Positions 37,357-46,416 of a stretch of DNA of 64,000 nucleotides are shown here, piece after piece. How positions within the stretch are numbered: the stretch's first letter is position 1; each line of letters opens with the position of its first letter. The translations under genes and the position numbers were made by a program. The notes beneath the pieces are model-generated. The model saw only the letters and a program-made list of their open reading frames with translations. It had not been told where the DNA came from and did no database searches. Source of the DNA: JBQTKD01 sp963703165 (lineage in GTDB: Bacteria; Actinomycetota; Actinomycetes; Sporichthyales; Sporichthyaceae); NCBI GenBank assembly GCA_963703165.1, contig OY969798.1:4712001-4776000 (forward strand). Reading direction: 5' to 3'.

Positions 37357-38197
37357 GGTCGGCGTCGTCGGGTGCGGGCTCATGGGCGCCGGCATTGCCG
37401 AGGTAACGGCGCGAGCAGGCCTGGACGTCCTGGTCGTCGAGGCGAGCCACGCCGCAGCGCAGGCCGGCTTCGGCCGAATCGAGCGATCCGTACGCCGGGC
37501 GGAGTCCAAGGGAAAGCTCGCGGGCGTCTCGGCGGACGAGGTGATCGCGCGGGTCCGTGTGGTGGACGATCTGGAAGAGCTGTCGGATCGCGACATCGTC
37601 ATCGAGGCGGTGGCAGAGGACGAGAGAATCAAGGTTGAGCTCTTCGGCCAACTCGACAAGGTGGTCACCTCGGAGCAGGCGATTCTCGCGTCGAACACCT
37701 CGTCGATCCCGATCATGAAGCTGGGCGTTGCCACCAGCCGACCCGAGCAGGTGATCGGGGTCCATTTCTTCAACCCGGTCCCCGTGCTGCCTCTGGTCGA
37801 AATCGTACCTTCGCTGCTCACCTCGGAGCTCACGCGCAGCCGCGCGCGAGCCCTCGTCGAGGGACGGCTCGGCAAGCAGGCCATCGACTGCCAAGACCGC
37901 GCGGGGTTCGTCGTCAACGCGCTGCTCATCCCGTTCGTGCTGTCGGCCATCCGGATGCTCGAATCGGGGTTCGCGACCGCCGAGGACATCGACCGCGGTC
38001 TGGTGGCGGGTGCCGCGCATCCGCAGGGTCCCTTGGCACTCGCAGATCTCATCGGGTTGGACACGACGAAGGCGGTCGCGGATTCCCTCTACGAGGAGTT
38101 CAAGGAGCAGTTGTACGCGCCGCCGCCACTGTTGGCACGAATGGTCGACGCAGGTCTGCTGGGCAGGAAGAGCGGTCGAGGTTTCTACACCTACTGA
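37349..38197 (+). CDS. 3-hydroxyacyl-CoA (3-hydroxybutyryl-CoA) dehydrogenase
   Basis: 282 residues from ATG at 37349, overlapping the cupin stop; an in-frame GTG at 37319 is an alternative. N-terminal Rossmann fold HKVGVVGCGLMGAGIAEVTA, catalytic HxxNP as GVHFFNPVPVLPLVEIV, Ser/Asn substrate region ILASNTSSIPIMKLG, and the C-terminal dimer domain DRAGFVVNALLIPFVLSAIR with GPLALADLIGLDT. It oxidises 3-hydroxyacyl-CoA with NAD+. It completes an activation-hydration-oxidation set with the two upstream genes. Intact. Confidence 0.93.
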   Translation: MHKVGVVGCGLMGAGIAEVTARAGLDVLVVEASHAAAQAGFGRIERSVRRAESKGKLAGVSADEVIARVRVVDDLEELSDRDIVIEAVAEDERIKVELFGQLDKVVTSEQAILASNTSSIPIMKLGVATSRPEQVIGVHFFNPVPVLPLVEIVPSLLTSELTRSRARALVEGRLGKQAIDCQDRAGFVVNALLIPFVLSAIRMLESGFATAEDIDRGLVAGAAHPQGPLALADLIGLDTTKAVADSLYEEFKEQLYAPPPLLARMVDAGLLGRKSGRGFYTY

Positions 38198-38213
38198 CGA
38201 CGTCGCTGGTGTC

Positions 38214-38582
38214 CTACGTCGACGCCGGCTTTTCGGGGCCGACGTCGGGTTCGGATCGTGCCGTCCGGCGAGCGGCGACCTGGTGCGCCAGGCGGCCGAG
38301 GTGGAACCACTGGGGGAACTGTCGGATGCCTTCCGGGTCCCCGCTCAGTGCCACCTCACGGCTGGCGATCGCGTCAGACAAGGAACGGTGTCCGTGCCAT
38401 ACCGTGGAGTAGACGTCCACATCGAACATCGGGTGGGTGGTTGCAGATCGAGGACTCCTCGCCCCGCGCCACCAACCAGCCGCGCTCCGGTTGCTTGCCC
38501 TCGAAACTGAACTCCATCACCACACGCCGATTTGGCATGCGTTCGTGGGCCAGGCCCGCTCATCCGCCACAGCAGCAGATGC
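38214..38582 (-). pseudogene. C-terminal remnant of an HxlR/SCP2 regulator
   Basis: The region encodes, across three frames, LLLWRM, then RRVVMEFSFEGKQPERGWLV, then VDVYSTVWHGHRSLSDAIAS and the C-terminus to a stop at 38214. These align in order with the C-terminal half of the 6571-7296 regulator (LLLWRM, RRVTVEFTFSDAKPDRGWMI, TWLAVWFGHRSFADA). The DNA-binding half is missing, and relaxase sequence begins at about 38583, marking an insertion or deletion breakpoint. Confidence 0.75.
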
Positions 38583-39111
38583 GCGTCGCGGTGACCATCG
38601 CGCAGGCGAGGATCTCCTCCGGGCTGCGTCCCGGTCGCGGCGGCAGCTGCTCGGCGCCACCGCCGCAGGAGTTCGGGGAGTGGACGGACGGTCTTGTCCG
38701 GGCGGGTGGCCAGCGTCGCCTGCTGGCGCAGACGCAGAACCTCCCGCCGGGTGGGCTCCCGGTCGTGCCGGATGCGGAACTCCTCGAGCAGTTCGTGCAC
38801 CGCGGCGGCGATCTGCACCGAACGGGAGGAGAACGCTGCGAGGAGGTCGTCGTCGAGCCCGTCGAGCCCGTCGAGCCCGTCGATCTCGAAAGCGGGGGAG
38901 CGCCGCTCCCCACGGCCTCGCCAGGACCACGCGACGGGCAAGCGTGCGCCGATGGCGTCGGCGAGCAGGGTGTCGTAGAGCTCGGAACAGGCCACGGCGG
39001 CGTGGTGCAGTGCGCGGGAGTCCAGGGAACGCCACCTCCCGTCCGGTCCCTGGACCTTGTTCGCGATCACCACGTGGGTGTGAAGGTTCGGGTCGCCCCC
39101 AGGTTCAAGGG
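38583..39111 (-). pseudogene. MobF (TrwC/TraA) relaxase, middle fragment
   Basis: Contains the relaxase metal-binding His cluster in GDPNLHTHVVIANKVQ and RWRSLDSRALHHAAVACSEL-type continuation, then RREVLRLRQQATLATRP. It is cut at the 5' side by the IS30 element (39112) and at the 3' side by the regulator remnant (~38583), with one shift near 38650. The helicase domain is missing. A trace of a conjugative or mobilisable element. Confidence 0.85.
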
Positions 39112-40501
39112 GTCCTCGCAACACCTGCTTGTCCTGGTGATCTTAGGAGGCCGTCGAGCGCTTCGCCGGGGGTCTTCCAGCCCAGGGTCTTGCGGGGCCG
39201 GGTGTTCAGGGCGTGGGCGACGGCGGCCAGGTCGCCGACGCTGTGCCGGGAAAGATCTGTGCCCTTGGGGAAGTACTGGCGCAACAGGCCGTTGGTGTTC
39301 TCGTTGGTGCCGCGCTGCCAGGGACTGTGCGGGTCGCAGAAGTAGATCGCGACGCCGGTGTCGATGCGTAGTGGGGCATGCTGGGCAAGTTCGGTTCCGC
39401 GGTCCCAGGTCAGCGACCGGCGCAGTTGCTCGGGCATCGTGGTGATCGCGATGGCGATCGCATCGCGGACCGCCGCGGCCCCGTGCCCGGCTAGCGATGG
39501 GCCGTCTTTGGTCCGCGGGATCGTGTCGAAGCCCTCCAGCCGGGGCAGGTGAAGCAGCATGGTGAAGCGCGTCTGCCGCTCTACCAGCGTCCCGATCGCA
39601 GAGGCGTCCGAGCCGATGATCAGGTCCCCTTCCCAGTGCCCGGGGACGGCCCTGTCCTCGACCTCGGCCGGTCGCTGACTGATCATCACATCCGCGGTGA
39701 CGAAACCTGACGGTCGGGCCTCGCAGCGGGCCCGGGGCACCCGCAGCGCCCGCCCGGTGCGCAGGCATGTGACCAGTTCTCGGCGCAACGCGCCGCGGCC
39801 CTGAACGTAGAGCGCCTGGTAGATCGCCTCGTGCGAGATCCGCATCGACTCATCATCGGGGAAGTCCACCCGAAGCCGGCACACGATCTGTTCCGGACTC
39901 CACGACTTTGTCCAGCGCCGGTCGGCCCGACGCGGCTTGCCCCGGCCCGTCCACGCCGGGACCGACGGGCCCGGCGCCGGGGTGCCATCCGGACGCGTGA
40001 TCTCACCGGCCAGTCGTTCCTGGACGTACTCGCGCAACCGGTCGTTGCCGGCGAACTTGGAAGCCTTGGGTCGCCGCGCCATCAGCTCGGCCTTCCACTG
40101 CGCGATCGAGGCCCGGTACACCACCCGGTCCCGCGGGTGGCCGCGTTGCGCCGCAGCTCCCGCGAGACCGTCGAGGCATCGCGCTGCAGGCGCCGGGCGA
40201 TCTCGCGCACGCCGTGGCCCTCGGCGCGCAGCAGGGCAATCTCTTCGCGCTCGGCAAAGGACAGATACCGGCCCGAGGGCGAGCTCAAGGTGATCGAAGG
40301 CATGCCGCCACGCTCGCGGAACCACCGCGATCCGACCGGGTTCGACACCCCGCACGCGATCGCCGCTTCCTCGGTGCTCAGCCCCTCGGCGATCTTGCCC
40401 CAGAACGCACGCTCGACGTCCCGCCGGATCGGTGGCCGCCCCGGCGACCGCATCGCCGGACGCCCAGTGATCGTGGTAGTCCACCCAGACGGTCGACCCA
40501 T
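39105..40501 (-). pseudogene. IS30-family transposase (one frameshift)
   Basis: About 460 residues. N-terminal HTH part in one frame (IAEGLSTEEAAIACGVSNPV; LSFAEREEIALLRAEGHGVR; DASTVSRELRRNAATR), then the remainder in another from RDRVVYRASIAQWKAELMAR. The shift lies near 40138 in a GCGGG run. DDE core: Asp in GHWEGDLIIGSDASAIGTLV, Asp in LTWDRGTELAQH, Glu in WQRGTNENTNGLLRQYFPKG. The open frame runs seven bases past the inverted repeat before stopping. If the shift is real the element is immobile. Confidence 0.88.
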
Positions 40502-40536
40502 CAGACAACTCCACAGTCAGAGGTGTTGCGAGGACC
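39112..40536 (-). mobile_element. IS30-family insertion sequence in the relaxase
   Basis: Bounded by perfect 16-bp terminal inverted repeats, GGTCCTCGCAACACCT at 39112-39127 and its complement at 40521-40536. Total 1425 bp. It separates two parts of one relaxase gene that join in order on the minus strand. No clear target duplication is visible at the edges. Confidence 0.9.
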
Positions 40537-41197
40537 GATTGAATCCGCCGCCGGTGCGGGTGTCCCAATGGTCGAACGCCGCCGCCACCATCCCGCGGGT
40601 GGCGACCTGCGCGCAGTCCTGCGGCCCGACCCTGGTGTTCAGGTAGCGCTCCTCGATCACCGCCAGGACCGCAGCGACCGAGTCGCGGTGTGCCTCGTGC
40701 ACAGCCCGCTGCACGGCTGGGTCGCCCAGGGCCCACAGGACGCTTGCGGACTTCGGGGCTGTGAAGGTCAGATCAAAACCGGCGACCGCGACGCGTCTCG
40801 GGCGGGCCCGTTCGACCTGTTCGATCTCGGCCCGACGCGCTTTGCGTTCGGCGTCGGGTAGGTCGGTAGGCAGGTCGGTGAGCGCGCCGGCAATCCGGTC
40901 CTCGACGGAGCGGTAGGCCGGGCAAGCCTGGCCGAGCGGGCCACTGGACACCGAATCGTGCCCGGTGCCGTAGAGAGCGGCCATCGCCTCCTCGCTCACC
41001 ACCGTCCCAGTGGCGAGACCCTTACCGCTGTCGAGGCCAGCGAGGCCGGTCCCGAGCCAACGGCCTGCCGGGTATCCGGATGCGGCGTAGTACGCCGTCA
41101 ACGCGGTGCCGGGTTCGCGGCAAGTGTCCCCGCACGCCGTGTGGCGCAGCAAGTACTTGTAACCGGACCCCGCCGACAGGCGCGACAGTGACATCAC
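40537..41197 (-). pseudogene. MobF (TrwC/TraA) relaxase, N-terminal fragment
   Basis: About 215 residues starting MMSLSRLSAGSGYKYLLRHT (GTG at 41197 or ATG at 41194). Includes the catalytic tyrosines in TAYYAASGYPAGRW near residue 37, GFDLTFTAPKSASVLWALG and VAAAFDHWDTRTGG, where the IS30 element interrupts. With the 38583-39111 fragment it gives the TrwC relaxase domain that nicks oriT. A G-rich repeat lies 114-143 bp upstream. Confidence 0.88.
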
Positions 41198-41310
41198 CGC
41201 GCACCGCGCCAGCGCCGCCCGTCACCACGATCCATGCCTTACTTGTGCGCGCAACGGGCACCGAGATCGACCGGAAAGCCGAAGGTGCCAGATGAGTGCG
41301 GGTTGGAGAG

Positions 41311-41340
41311 GGGGCGGAGGGGCGGAGGGGCGGAGGGGCG
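41311..41340 (+). repeat. Tandem GGGGCGGA repeat with G-quadruplex pattern
   Basis: Nearly four copies of the octamer GGGGCGGA, giving four GGGG runs spaced by CGGA, followed by looser G-rich sequence to about 41370. It lies upstream of the relaxase start (minus strand). The rest of 41198-41561 shows no gene; short open frames there are by-products of the skewed composition. Confidence 0.75.
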
Positions 41341-41561
41341 AAGGCGGAGGGAGAGGGCAAGGGCGGGGCTGTAGAGCGGGAAATGGAAGGGCATCTGCGC
41401 GGATTGGTGGCGCGAAGGACCTGCGGTCGCCGGGCCTCTTGCCACAGGGCGCGGGGCCCTGATCGCCACGACTAAGAATGACTGAGCGATCACATTCGTA
41501 GGAAGATCCGAACGCGGCTTGTTGGGCCGAAGGCCCGCAGATGCACTAACCGAGCCGTGTC

Positions 41562-41726
41562 CTGCAGAAGAACGTCCTCAACCGCCGGCGCTGGACCAGC
41601 CGCGAGGAACTACGCCTCGCGTTCGTCATCTGGATCGAGAAGAGCTACCACCGACGTCAGGACAGCCTCGGAAGACTGACGCCCGTCGAGTTCGAGACAA
41701 TGCGCCCACCCGCTCACGCGGCCTGA
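41562..41726 (+). pseudogene. IS3-type transposase C-terminal remnant
   Basis: 55 codons encoding LQKNVLNRRRWTSREELRL, VIWIEKSYHRRQDSLGRL and TPVEFETMRP to a TGA, matching the extreme C-terminus of integrase-core (rve) transposases. There is no ATG and no upstream catalytic core, so only the tail of an old element survives, next to the relaxase scar. Confidence 0.8.
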
Positions 41727-42295
41727 CCCGAACCAGCCCGACGAGTCAACGAAAGTCTGGGCAGTCCCGGTTTGTCTTGCAGATCCTTGGGGGCCATTTC
41801 CGCGTGGCCGACGATCTGCGCCGACTGCCCAGGGTCTCGGCCTAGGACGCAAAGGGGGAGTCGACTAGCTGCTTTCCGGAACCCGCGGAATTCGTGCTGA
41901 TCGCCGATGCCATGTGCTCCTTGGATGTATGAGGCCGGATTACGCGACGACCACGAAAGCAGAGGTGCTGAGCGTGTCGACCGGTTGGCCATGCGAGCAG
42001 CTGCGGCTTCGGCAGGCACCGCATACCCGGATCGGCACGCACGTCGGCATCACAGAGGAGCACCTCGTGGTGATTATCGCTGCCGGCCAGAGGCGCCCAG
42101 GATCAGCCGAGGTCTGAGCTGACGCGGCGTCATGAACGGCGGCTGGACGAGATCCCGGCCGATCCGACACGGCCCCGACCCCTCGGTCTAGGCTTTCGGA
42201 GGCTGCGGCAGTGTCCCGGTGCCCGGCGACGCCGGGCGGCGATGCGGATGGCCGGCGGAACTCGGCCGCTTGGCCGGCCGGACAGGAGCGTGACG
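41727..42295. other. Intergenic region without a supported gene
   Basis: About 570 bp between the transposase remnant and the DUF2254 gene. The best small open frame (41914-42117, MLLGCMRPDYATTTKAEV...) has no recognisable family or clear ribosome site. Possibly the end of the old insertion lies here, but I see no matching inverted repeat. Confidence 0.4.
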
Positions 42296-43630
42296 ATGTC
42301 GAGCCGAACAGGTGTAGCGCGGGACGCACTACGAACCCAACTCTGGCCAGTCCCGGTCATCGGGGTGCTGGTGGCGGCGATCGCCGGGGTCGGGATGCCC
42401 AGGCTCGACGCTCGCGTCGACGACGAGCTGCCTGCGTGGCTGACGGACTATTTGTTCGACGGCGGGTCCGACGCCGCCCGGGGGGTGCTTCAGTCCATCG
42501 CCGCGTCCCTGATCACGGTGACGTCGCTGACCTTCTCCCTGACGGTGATCACACTCCAGTTGGCCAGCAGTCAGTACTCGCCGCGCCTGCTGCGGACGTT
42601 CAGCCGCGACGGTTTCGTGCACATGACGCTCGCGTTGTTCCTGTGCACCTTCACCTTCGCCCTCGTCGTTCTGCGGACCGTCAGGACGGGGGATGACGCA
42701 CGGGACCCCTTCGTTCCGCAGCTGTCGGTGGTACTTGCGCTGCTGCTCGCCTTGAGCAGCGTCGTGGCGCTGGTGCTGTTCCTGGCCCACCTGGCCCGGC
42801 AGATCCGGGTGGAGACGATGCTGCGCGATGTCAACGTCGAGGCCGGCGCCACGCTGCGCCGGGTCCTGCCCGAGCGGGGTGACACTGCCCCGGTCGTGGA
42901 GCCCCCATCGGGATCGGGGACGTGCGCGCTGCTGGCCGTCAGTTCAGGTTTTCTGGTCGGGATTGACGAGGGCGCGCTCTGTGCTGCCGCCGTGGAGGCT
43001 CGAGCAGTCGTCGTGGTGCAGTGCTTGCCGGGCGCATCGTTGATCGCCGGTACGCCGATCGGCCGGGCGTGGCCGCGCGAGGGTGGTGAGTTCACCGCCG
43101 AGACCCGTGACCGGCTGCTTGCGCGGGCCGGGAAGGCCGTCGTCACCGGCTTCGAGCGCACCGCGGCCCAGGACGTCGGGTTCGGGTTGCGCCAGCTCAC
43201 CGACGTGGCGGTCAAGGCGTTGTCGCCGGGAGTGAACGACCCCACGACCGCCGTGCACGCGCTGGGACATGCTTCCGCCCTGCTGTGCCAGCTGGCCGGC
43301 CGGGACCTCGGGGCACACCTGCTGCACGACCGGGACGGCACGATGGTGGGGGTACTGCGTCGTCCCGAACTGCACGATCTGGTGGATCTCGTGGTCAGCG
43401 GCCCGCGCCGCTACGGGGCGGGCGACCCGGAGGTCCTGGGCCGGCTGCTGGATCTGCTGGCGGAGCTTGCCTGGCACGTGGACATCGATGACCAGTTCGT
43501 CGTCACCGGACAGCTCGATCGGCTGCGCGCCACCATCGACGAGCAGAGATTCGACCGAATTGAGCGGACGGACCTGGCCGAGCGCGCGGACCGGGTGGAG
43601 CGTGCCTTGGCAGGCCGGAATCTGGCCTGA
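42296..43630 (+). CDS. DUF2254 membrane protein
   Basis: 444 residues from ATG at 42296 (AGGAGC upstream; an extension to 42242 has none). Four membrane segments: VPVIGVLVAAIAGVG, LQSIAASLITVTSLTFSLTV, MTLALFLCTFTFALVVL and LSVVLALLLALSSVVALVLF. A large cytosolic domain follows with the family block VGFGLRQLTDVAVKALSPGV and NDPTTAVHALGHASALL. Function of the family is unknown. Intact, monocistronic. Confidence 0.9.
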   Translation: MSSRTGVARDALRTQLWPVPVIGVLVAAIAGVGMPRLDARVDDELPAWLTDYLFDGGSDAARGVLQSIAASLITVTSLTFSLTVITLQLASSQYSPRLLRTFSRDGFVHMTLALFLCTFTFALVVLRTVRTGDDARDPFVPQLSVVLALLLALSSVVALVLFLAHLARQIRVETMLRDVNVEAGATLRRVLPERGDTAPVVEPPSGSGTCALLAVSSGFLVGIDEGALCAAAVEARAVVVVQCLPGASLIAGTPIGRAWPREGGEFTAETRDRLLARAGKAVVTGFERTAAQDVGFGLRQLTDVAVKALSPGVNDPTTAVHALGHASALLCQLAGRDLGAHLLHDRDGTMVGVLRRPELHDLVDLVVSGPRRYGAGDPEVLGRLLDLLAELAWHVDIDDQFVVTGQLDRLRATIDEQRFDRIERTDLAERADRVERALAGRNLA

Positions 43631-43690
43631 CGCGCACCGGTGGGCGGCCCGCGGCCCCGGCGCGGCCCGGGTCCGTGATGGAAAGTCAGA

Positions 43691-43954
43691 TCAGGCGTCG
43701 AGCCGGGCACCCGTAGAGCGGGGTACGCGGCAGACCTCGGCGGCGAGCCGGTGCAGGCAGGCGCGCGCTCGATGCCACCGGCACGGCGCATCGGCGGATG
43801 TGGCCCAATGCCGGGTCCACACCGGGTACTCCCAGAGCGGGGCGCCGAGCGCGCCGGTCGTCTCTGCCGCGGCGCGGCCGACGGCCTCGCGAGCGGGATG
43901 CCCGTCGTGACGCCAAAGGCCAGCCTCGTCGTCCCGGTCGTGGTCGTGATCGCC
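43691..43954 (-). pseudogene. C-terminal remnant of a PIG-L/LmbE-type deacetylase
   Basis: The frame ends with GDHDHDRDDEAGLWRHDGHP, EAVGRAAAETTGALGAPLWE and YPVWTRHWATS, a pattern like the C-terminal part of PIG-L N-deacetylases (DGHPDHEAVG; EYPVW-x-WHW). The N-terminal PHPDD metal motif and the preceding ~100 residues are not present upstream, so only a 3' fragment seems to remain. An independent unknown gene is the alternative. Confidence 0.5.
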
Positions 43955-44177
43955 CATGAGGTCCCGGTTGACCACCCGCGGGTGACCGGCGTGTGCCGGC
44001 TGCGCCGCGGGAGGCCCGCCCGAGCCACGCTCATGCACCGGCACCGGGATCTGCACCTCGCCGCTTACGCGGCGGAGCGATCTCGTGTGCGAGCTAAGGT
44101 TCCTGCCGGCGGCAAACCAGCCAAATCGTCCGCCCCCAAACGGCGGGCTGCAGGGTCCTAACGGGTACTGTGCTGTG

Positions 44178-44993
44178 ATGGACGTGACCGCGCGCCACAA
44201 CATCAATGTCTCGGGGGTTCCCGACAGCCCAGCGATCCTGTTCGCGCATGGGTTCGGCTGCGATCAGAACATGTGGCGGCTCGTGGCACCGCGTTTCGCC
44301 GAGGACTACCGCGTGGTGCTTTTCGACCATGTCGGCGCCGGTGGCTCGGACCTGAAGGCCTACGACGCGCAGCGGTATTCCTCGCTGGCTGGATACGCCG
44401 ACGATGTGCTGGCGATCTGCCATGCGCTGGATCTCCGCGAGGTGATCTTCGTCGGCCACTCCGTGTCGGCGATGATCGGCGTGCTGGCTGCGGCCCGCCA
44501 GCCGGAGCTGTTCGCCGCGCTCGTCCTGGTGGGTCCTTCGCCGCGTTACATCGATGACGGGGACTACGTCGGGGGGTTCTCGGCCGACGACGTCGAGGAT
44601 CTGTTGACCTCGTTGGAGAGCAATTATCTCGGGTGGTCGGAGGCGATGGCCCCGGCGATCATGGGCACACCGGACCGCCCGGAACTGGGCGAGGAACTGG
44701 CCGCAAGCTTCTGCCGTACCGATCCGGACATCGCGAGGCGATTCGCGGGGGTCACCTTCCGGTCGGACAACCGCGCCGATCTGGCCCAGGTGACCACCCC
44801 GACCCTGGTGCTGCAGTGCACCAACGACGTGATCGCGCCGACCTGCGTCGGGGAGTTCGTGCGGGACGCGATGCCGAATGCCTCGATGGTGATGTTGAAC
44901 GCGGCCGGACACTGCCCCAACCTGTCCGCCCCGCACGAGACGATCGCGGCGATCCGGGAGTTCGTGAGCGAGCTACCAGCCTTTGTTCGCTAG
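44178..44993 (+). CDS. rsbQ: RsbQ-like alpha/beta hydrolase
   Basis: 271 residues from ATG at 44178. Alpha/beta hydrolase triad: Ser in VGHSVSAMIG, Asp in LQCTNDVIAP, His in NAAGHCPNLSAPHE. Block ILFAHGFGCDQNMWRLVAP is typical of RsbQ, which in Bacillus makes or processes a small hydrophobic cofactor needed by the phosphatase RsbP in the energy-stress pathway. The next gene is an RsbP-like phosphatase 3 bp away, which supports the assignment. Confidence 0.9.
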   Translation: MDVTARHNINVSGVPDSPAILFAHGFGCDQNMWRLVAPRFAEDYRVVLFDHVGAGGSDLKAYDAQRYSSLAGYADDVLAICHALDLREVIFVGHSVSAMIGVLAAARQPELFAALVLVGPSPRYIDDGDYVGGFSADDVEDLLTSLESNYLGWSEAMAPAIMGTPDRPELGEELAASFCRTDPDIARRFAGVTFRSDNRADLAQVTTPTLVLQCTNDVIAPTCVGEFVRDAMPNASMVMLNAAGHCPNLSAPHETIAAIREFVSELPAFVR

Positions 44994-44996
44994 CCG

Positions 44997-46172
44997 GTGA
45001 ATGACACGGAGGCACTGGATCAGTTCATCGGTGCGCTCTTCGACGACGACCCTAGCCAGCTCTACGAGCGGGCGCCGTGCGGGTACCTGTCGACCACGCC
45101 GGACGGCACGATCGTCAAGGTCAATGAGACGTTCCTGGCGCTGACCGGATTTGCGCGCGAGGAGCTGGTCGGTCGGCGTCGCTTTGCTGAGCTGTTGACC
45201 CGCGGTGGCCAGATCTACCACGAGACCCATTACGCCCCCATGCTTCGCATGCAGGGGACGGCCCGCGAGATTGCCTTGGACTTGCTGTGCTGCGACGGGC
45301 GTCGGCTGCCCGTTCTGGTCAATTCGGTGTTGGAGAGTAACGGCGAGGGGGTTCCCGTCGTCGTGCGTACGGCCGTCTTCGATGCCACGCAGCGTAGGCG
45401 GTACGAGCGCGAACTGCTGCACGCCAAGGAACGGTCCGAGTCCTCGGAGGCACATGCGCTCGCACTGGCGCGCACCCTGCAGCAGACGCTGATGCCCCCC
45501 GAGATGCCGCAGATCCCGGAGCTCGACGTTGCCGCCGGGTACCGGCCCGCGGGCGATGGCGCCGAGGTTGGCGGCGACTTCTACGACATCTTCCAGGTGG
45601 CCGACGGCGACTGGGTGGTGGTGCTCGGTGACGTCGCCGGCAAGGGTGCGTCAGCGGCAGTGGTCACGGCCCTGGTCCGATGGGGCGTGCGCGCCGCCGT
45701 GGTTCAGCACGAGAGCCCACGGGCCGCGCTCGCGATCGTCAATGAAAGCCTGCTCCACCACGAGACCGAGCGCTTCGCCACCGTGGCGTTGGTGCGGCTT
45801 GTCCGCATCGACGGCGCCTGGATCGCGGTCATCTGTGCGGGCGGCCACGACCTTCCGCTTTTGCGCAAGGCTGACGGATCGCTACGCGCGGTCGGCACAA
45901 CCGGGTGCGTGCTGGGGGTCCTGCAGAAGCCACCGCTGCATGATTCCCCGATCCTCCTCGAGCCGGGTGACACCCTGCTGATGTTCACCGACGGTGTGTC
46001 GGAGGGCCGTCGCGACGGCGAGTTCTACGGCGATGAGCGCGTGCAGGCCGTGGCCGCCGGGCCGCACGGCAGCGCCGGCGATCTGGTGCAGGCGCTGCTG
46101 ACCGACGTCGTGGAGTTCCAGAGTGGAAACACCCGCGACGACATCGCCATCGTCGCGGTCAGAGTGCCCTGA
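44997..46172 (+). CDS. rsbP: PAS-domain PP2C phosphatase, RsbP-like
   Basis: 391 residues from GTG at 44997. PAS domain ~residues 20-130 (APCGYLSTTPDGTIVKVNET; FLALTGFAREELVG), short coiled coil (RRRYERELLHAKERSESSEA), then SpoIIE/PP2C: Asp residues in AEVGGDFYDIF, VVVLGDVAGKGASAAVVTA, MFTDGVSEGR and NTRDDIAIVAVRV. With RsbQ it should dephosphorylate an anti-anti-sigma factor in response to energy stress. No anti-sigma partner is in the window. Confidence 0.92.
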   Translation: MNDTEALDQFIGALFDDDPSQLYERAPCGYLSTTPDGTIVKVNETFLALTGFAREELVGRRRFAELLTRGGQIYHETHYAPMLRMQGTAREIALDLLCCDGRRLPVLVNSVLESNGEGVPVVVRTAVFDATQRRRYERELLHAKERSESSEAHALALARTLQQTLMPPEMPQIPELDVAAGYRPAGDGAEVGGDFYDIFQVADGDWVVVLGDVAGKGASAAVVTALVRWGVRAAVVQHESPRAALAIVNESLLHHETERFATVALVRLVRIDGAWIAVICAGGHDLPLLRKADGSLRAVGTTGCVLGVLQKPPLHDSPILLEPGDTLLMFTDGVSEGRRDGEFYGDERVQAVAAGPHGSAGDLVQALLTDVVEFQSGNTRDDIAIVAVRVP

Positions 46173-46416
46173 CTCCTGGCGCGCAGTGCCGGGTGCCGGG
46201 GCGGAGCAGCATTGATGGCTCTGAGTCCGTATCAGCCCGGTCGGCGCCGCGCGACCTGCACATGACGAGGTCAGTCGTGGCAAGCGCGAGCATCGCCTGC
46301 CGCGGCCGGTGGGACCTGCTCGATACGGTGCGGCGCGAGCAGCCAGGATCGGGCGCCCGTGGACCGCGGGCCGGACACCGATTGGCGGACCTTCGCGGCA
46401 CGGGTACGGTTGCCCG

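Noticed and set aside
40082..40736. Programmed frameshift in the IS30 transposase
   Set aside because: IS30 elements normally encode one continuous transposase, and no slippery A-run or stimulatory structure is evident; a plain indel is simpler.
41907..42122. Small open frame after the IS3 remnant
   Set aside because: No clear ribosome site, no recognisable family and several overlapping alternatives in other frames.
43691..44206. Full-length 171-residue gene at this locus
   Set aside because: Only the last ~88 codons resemble a known family; the upstream part looks non-coding and overlaps the promoter region of rsbQ.
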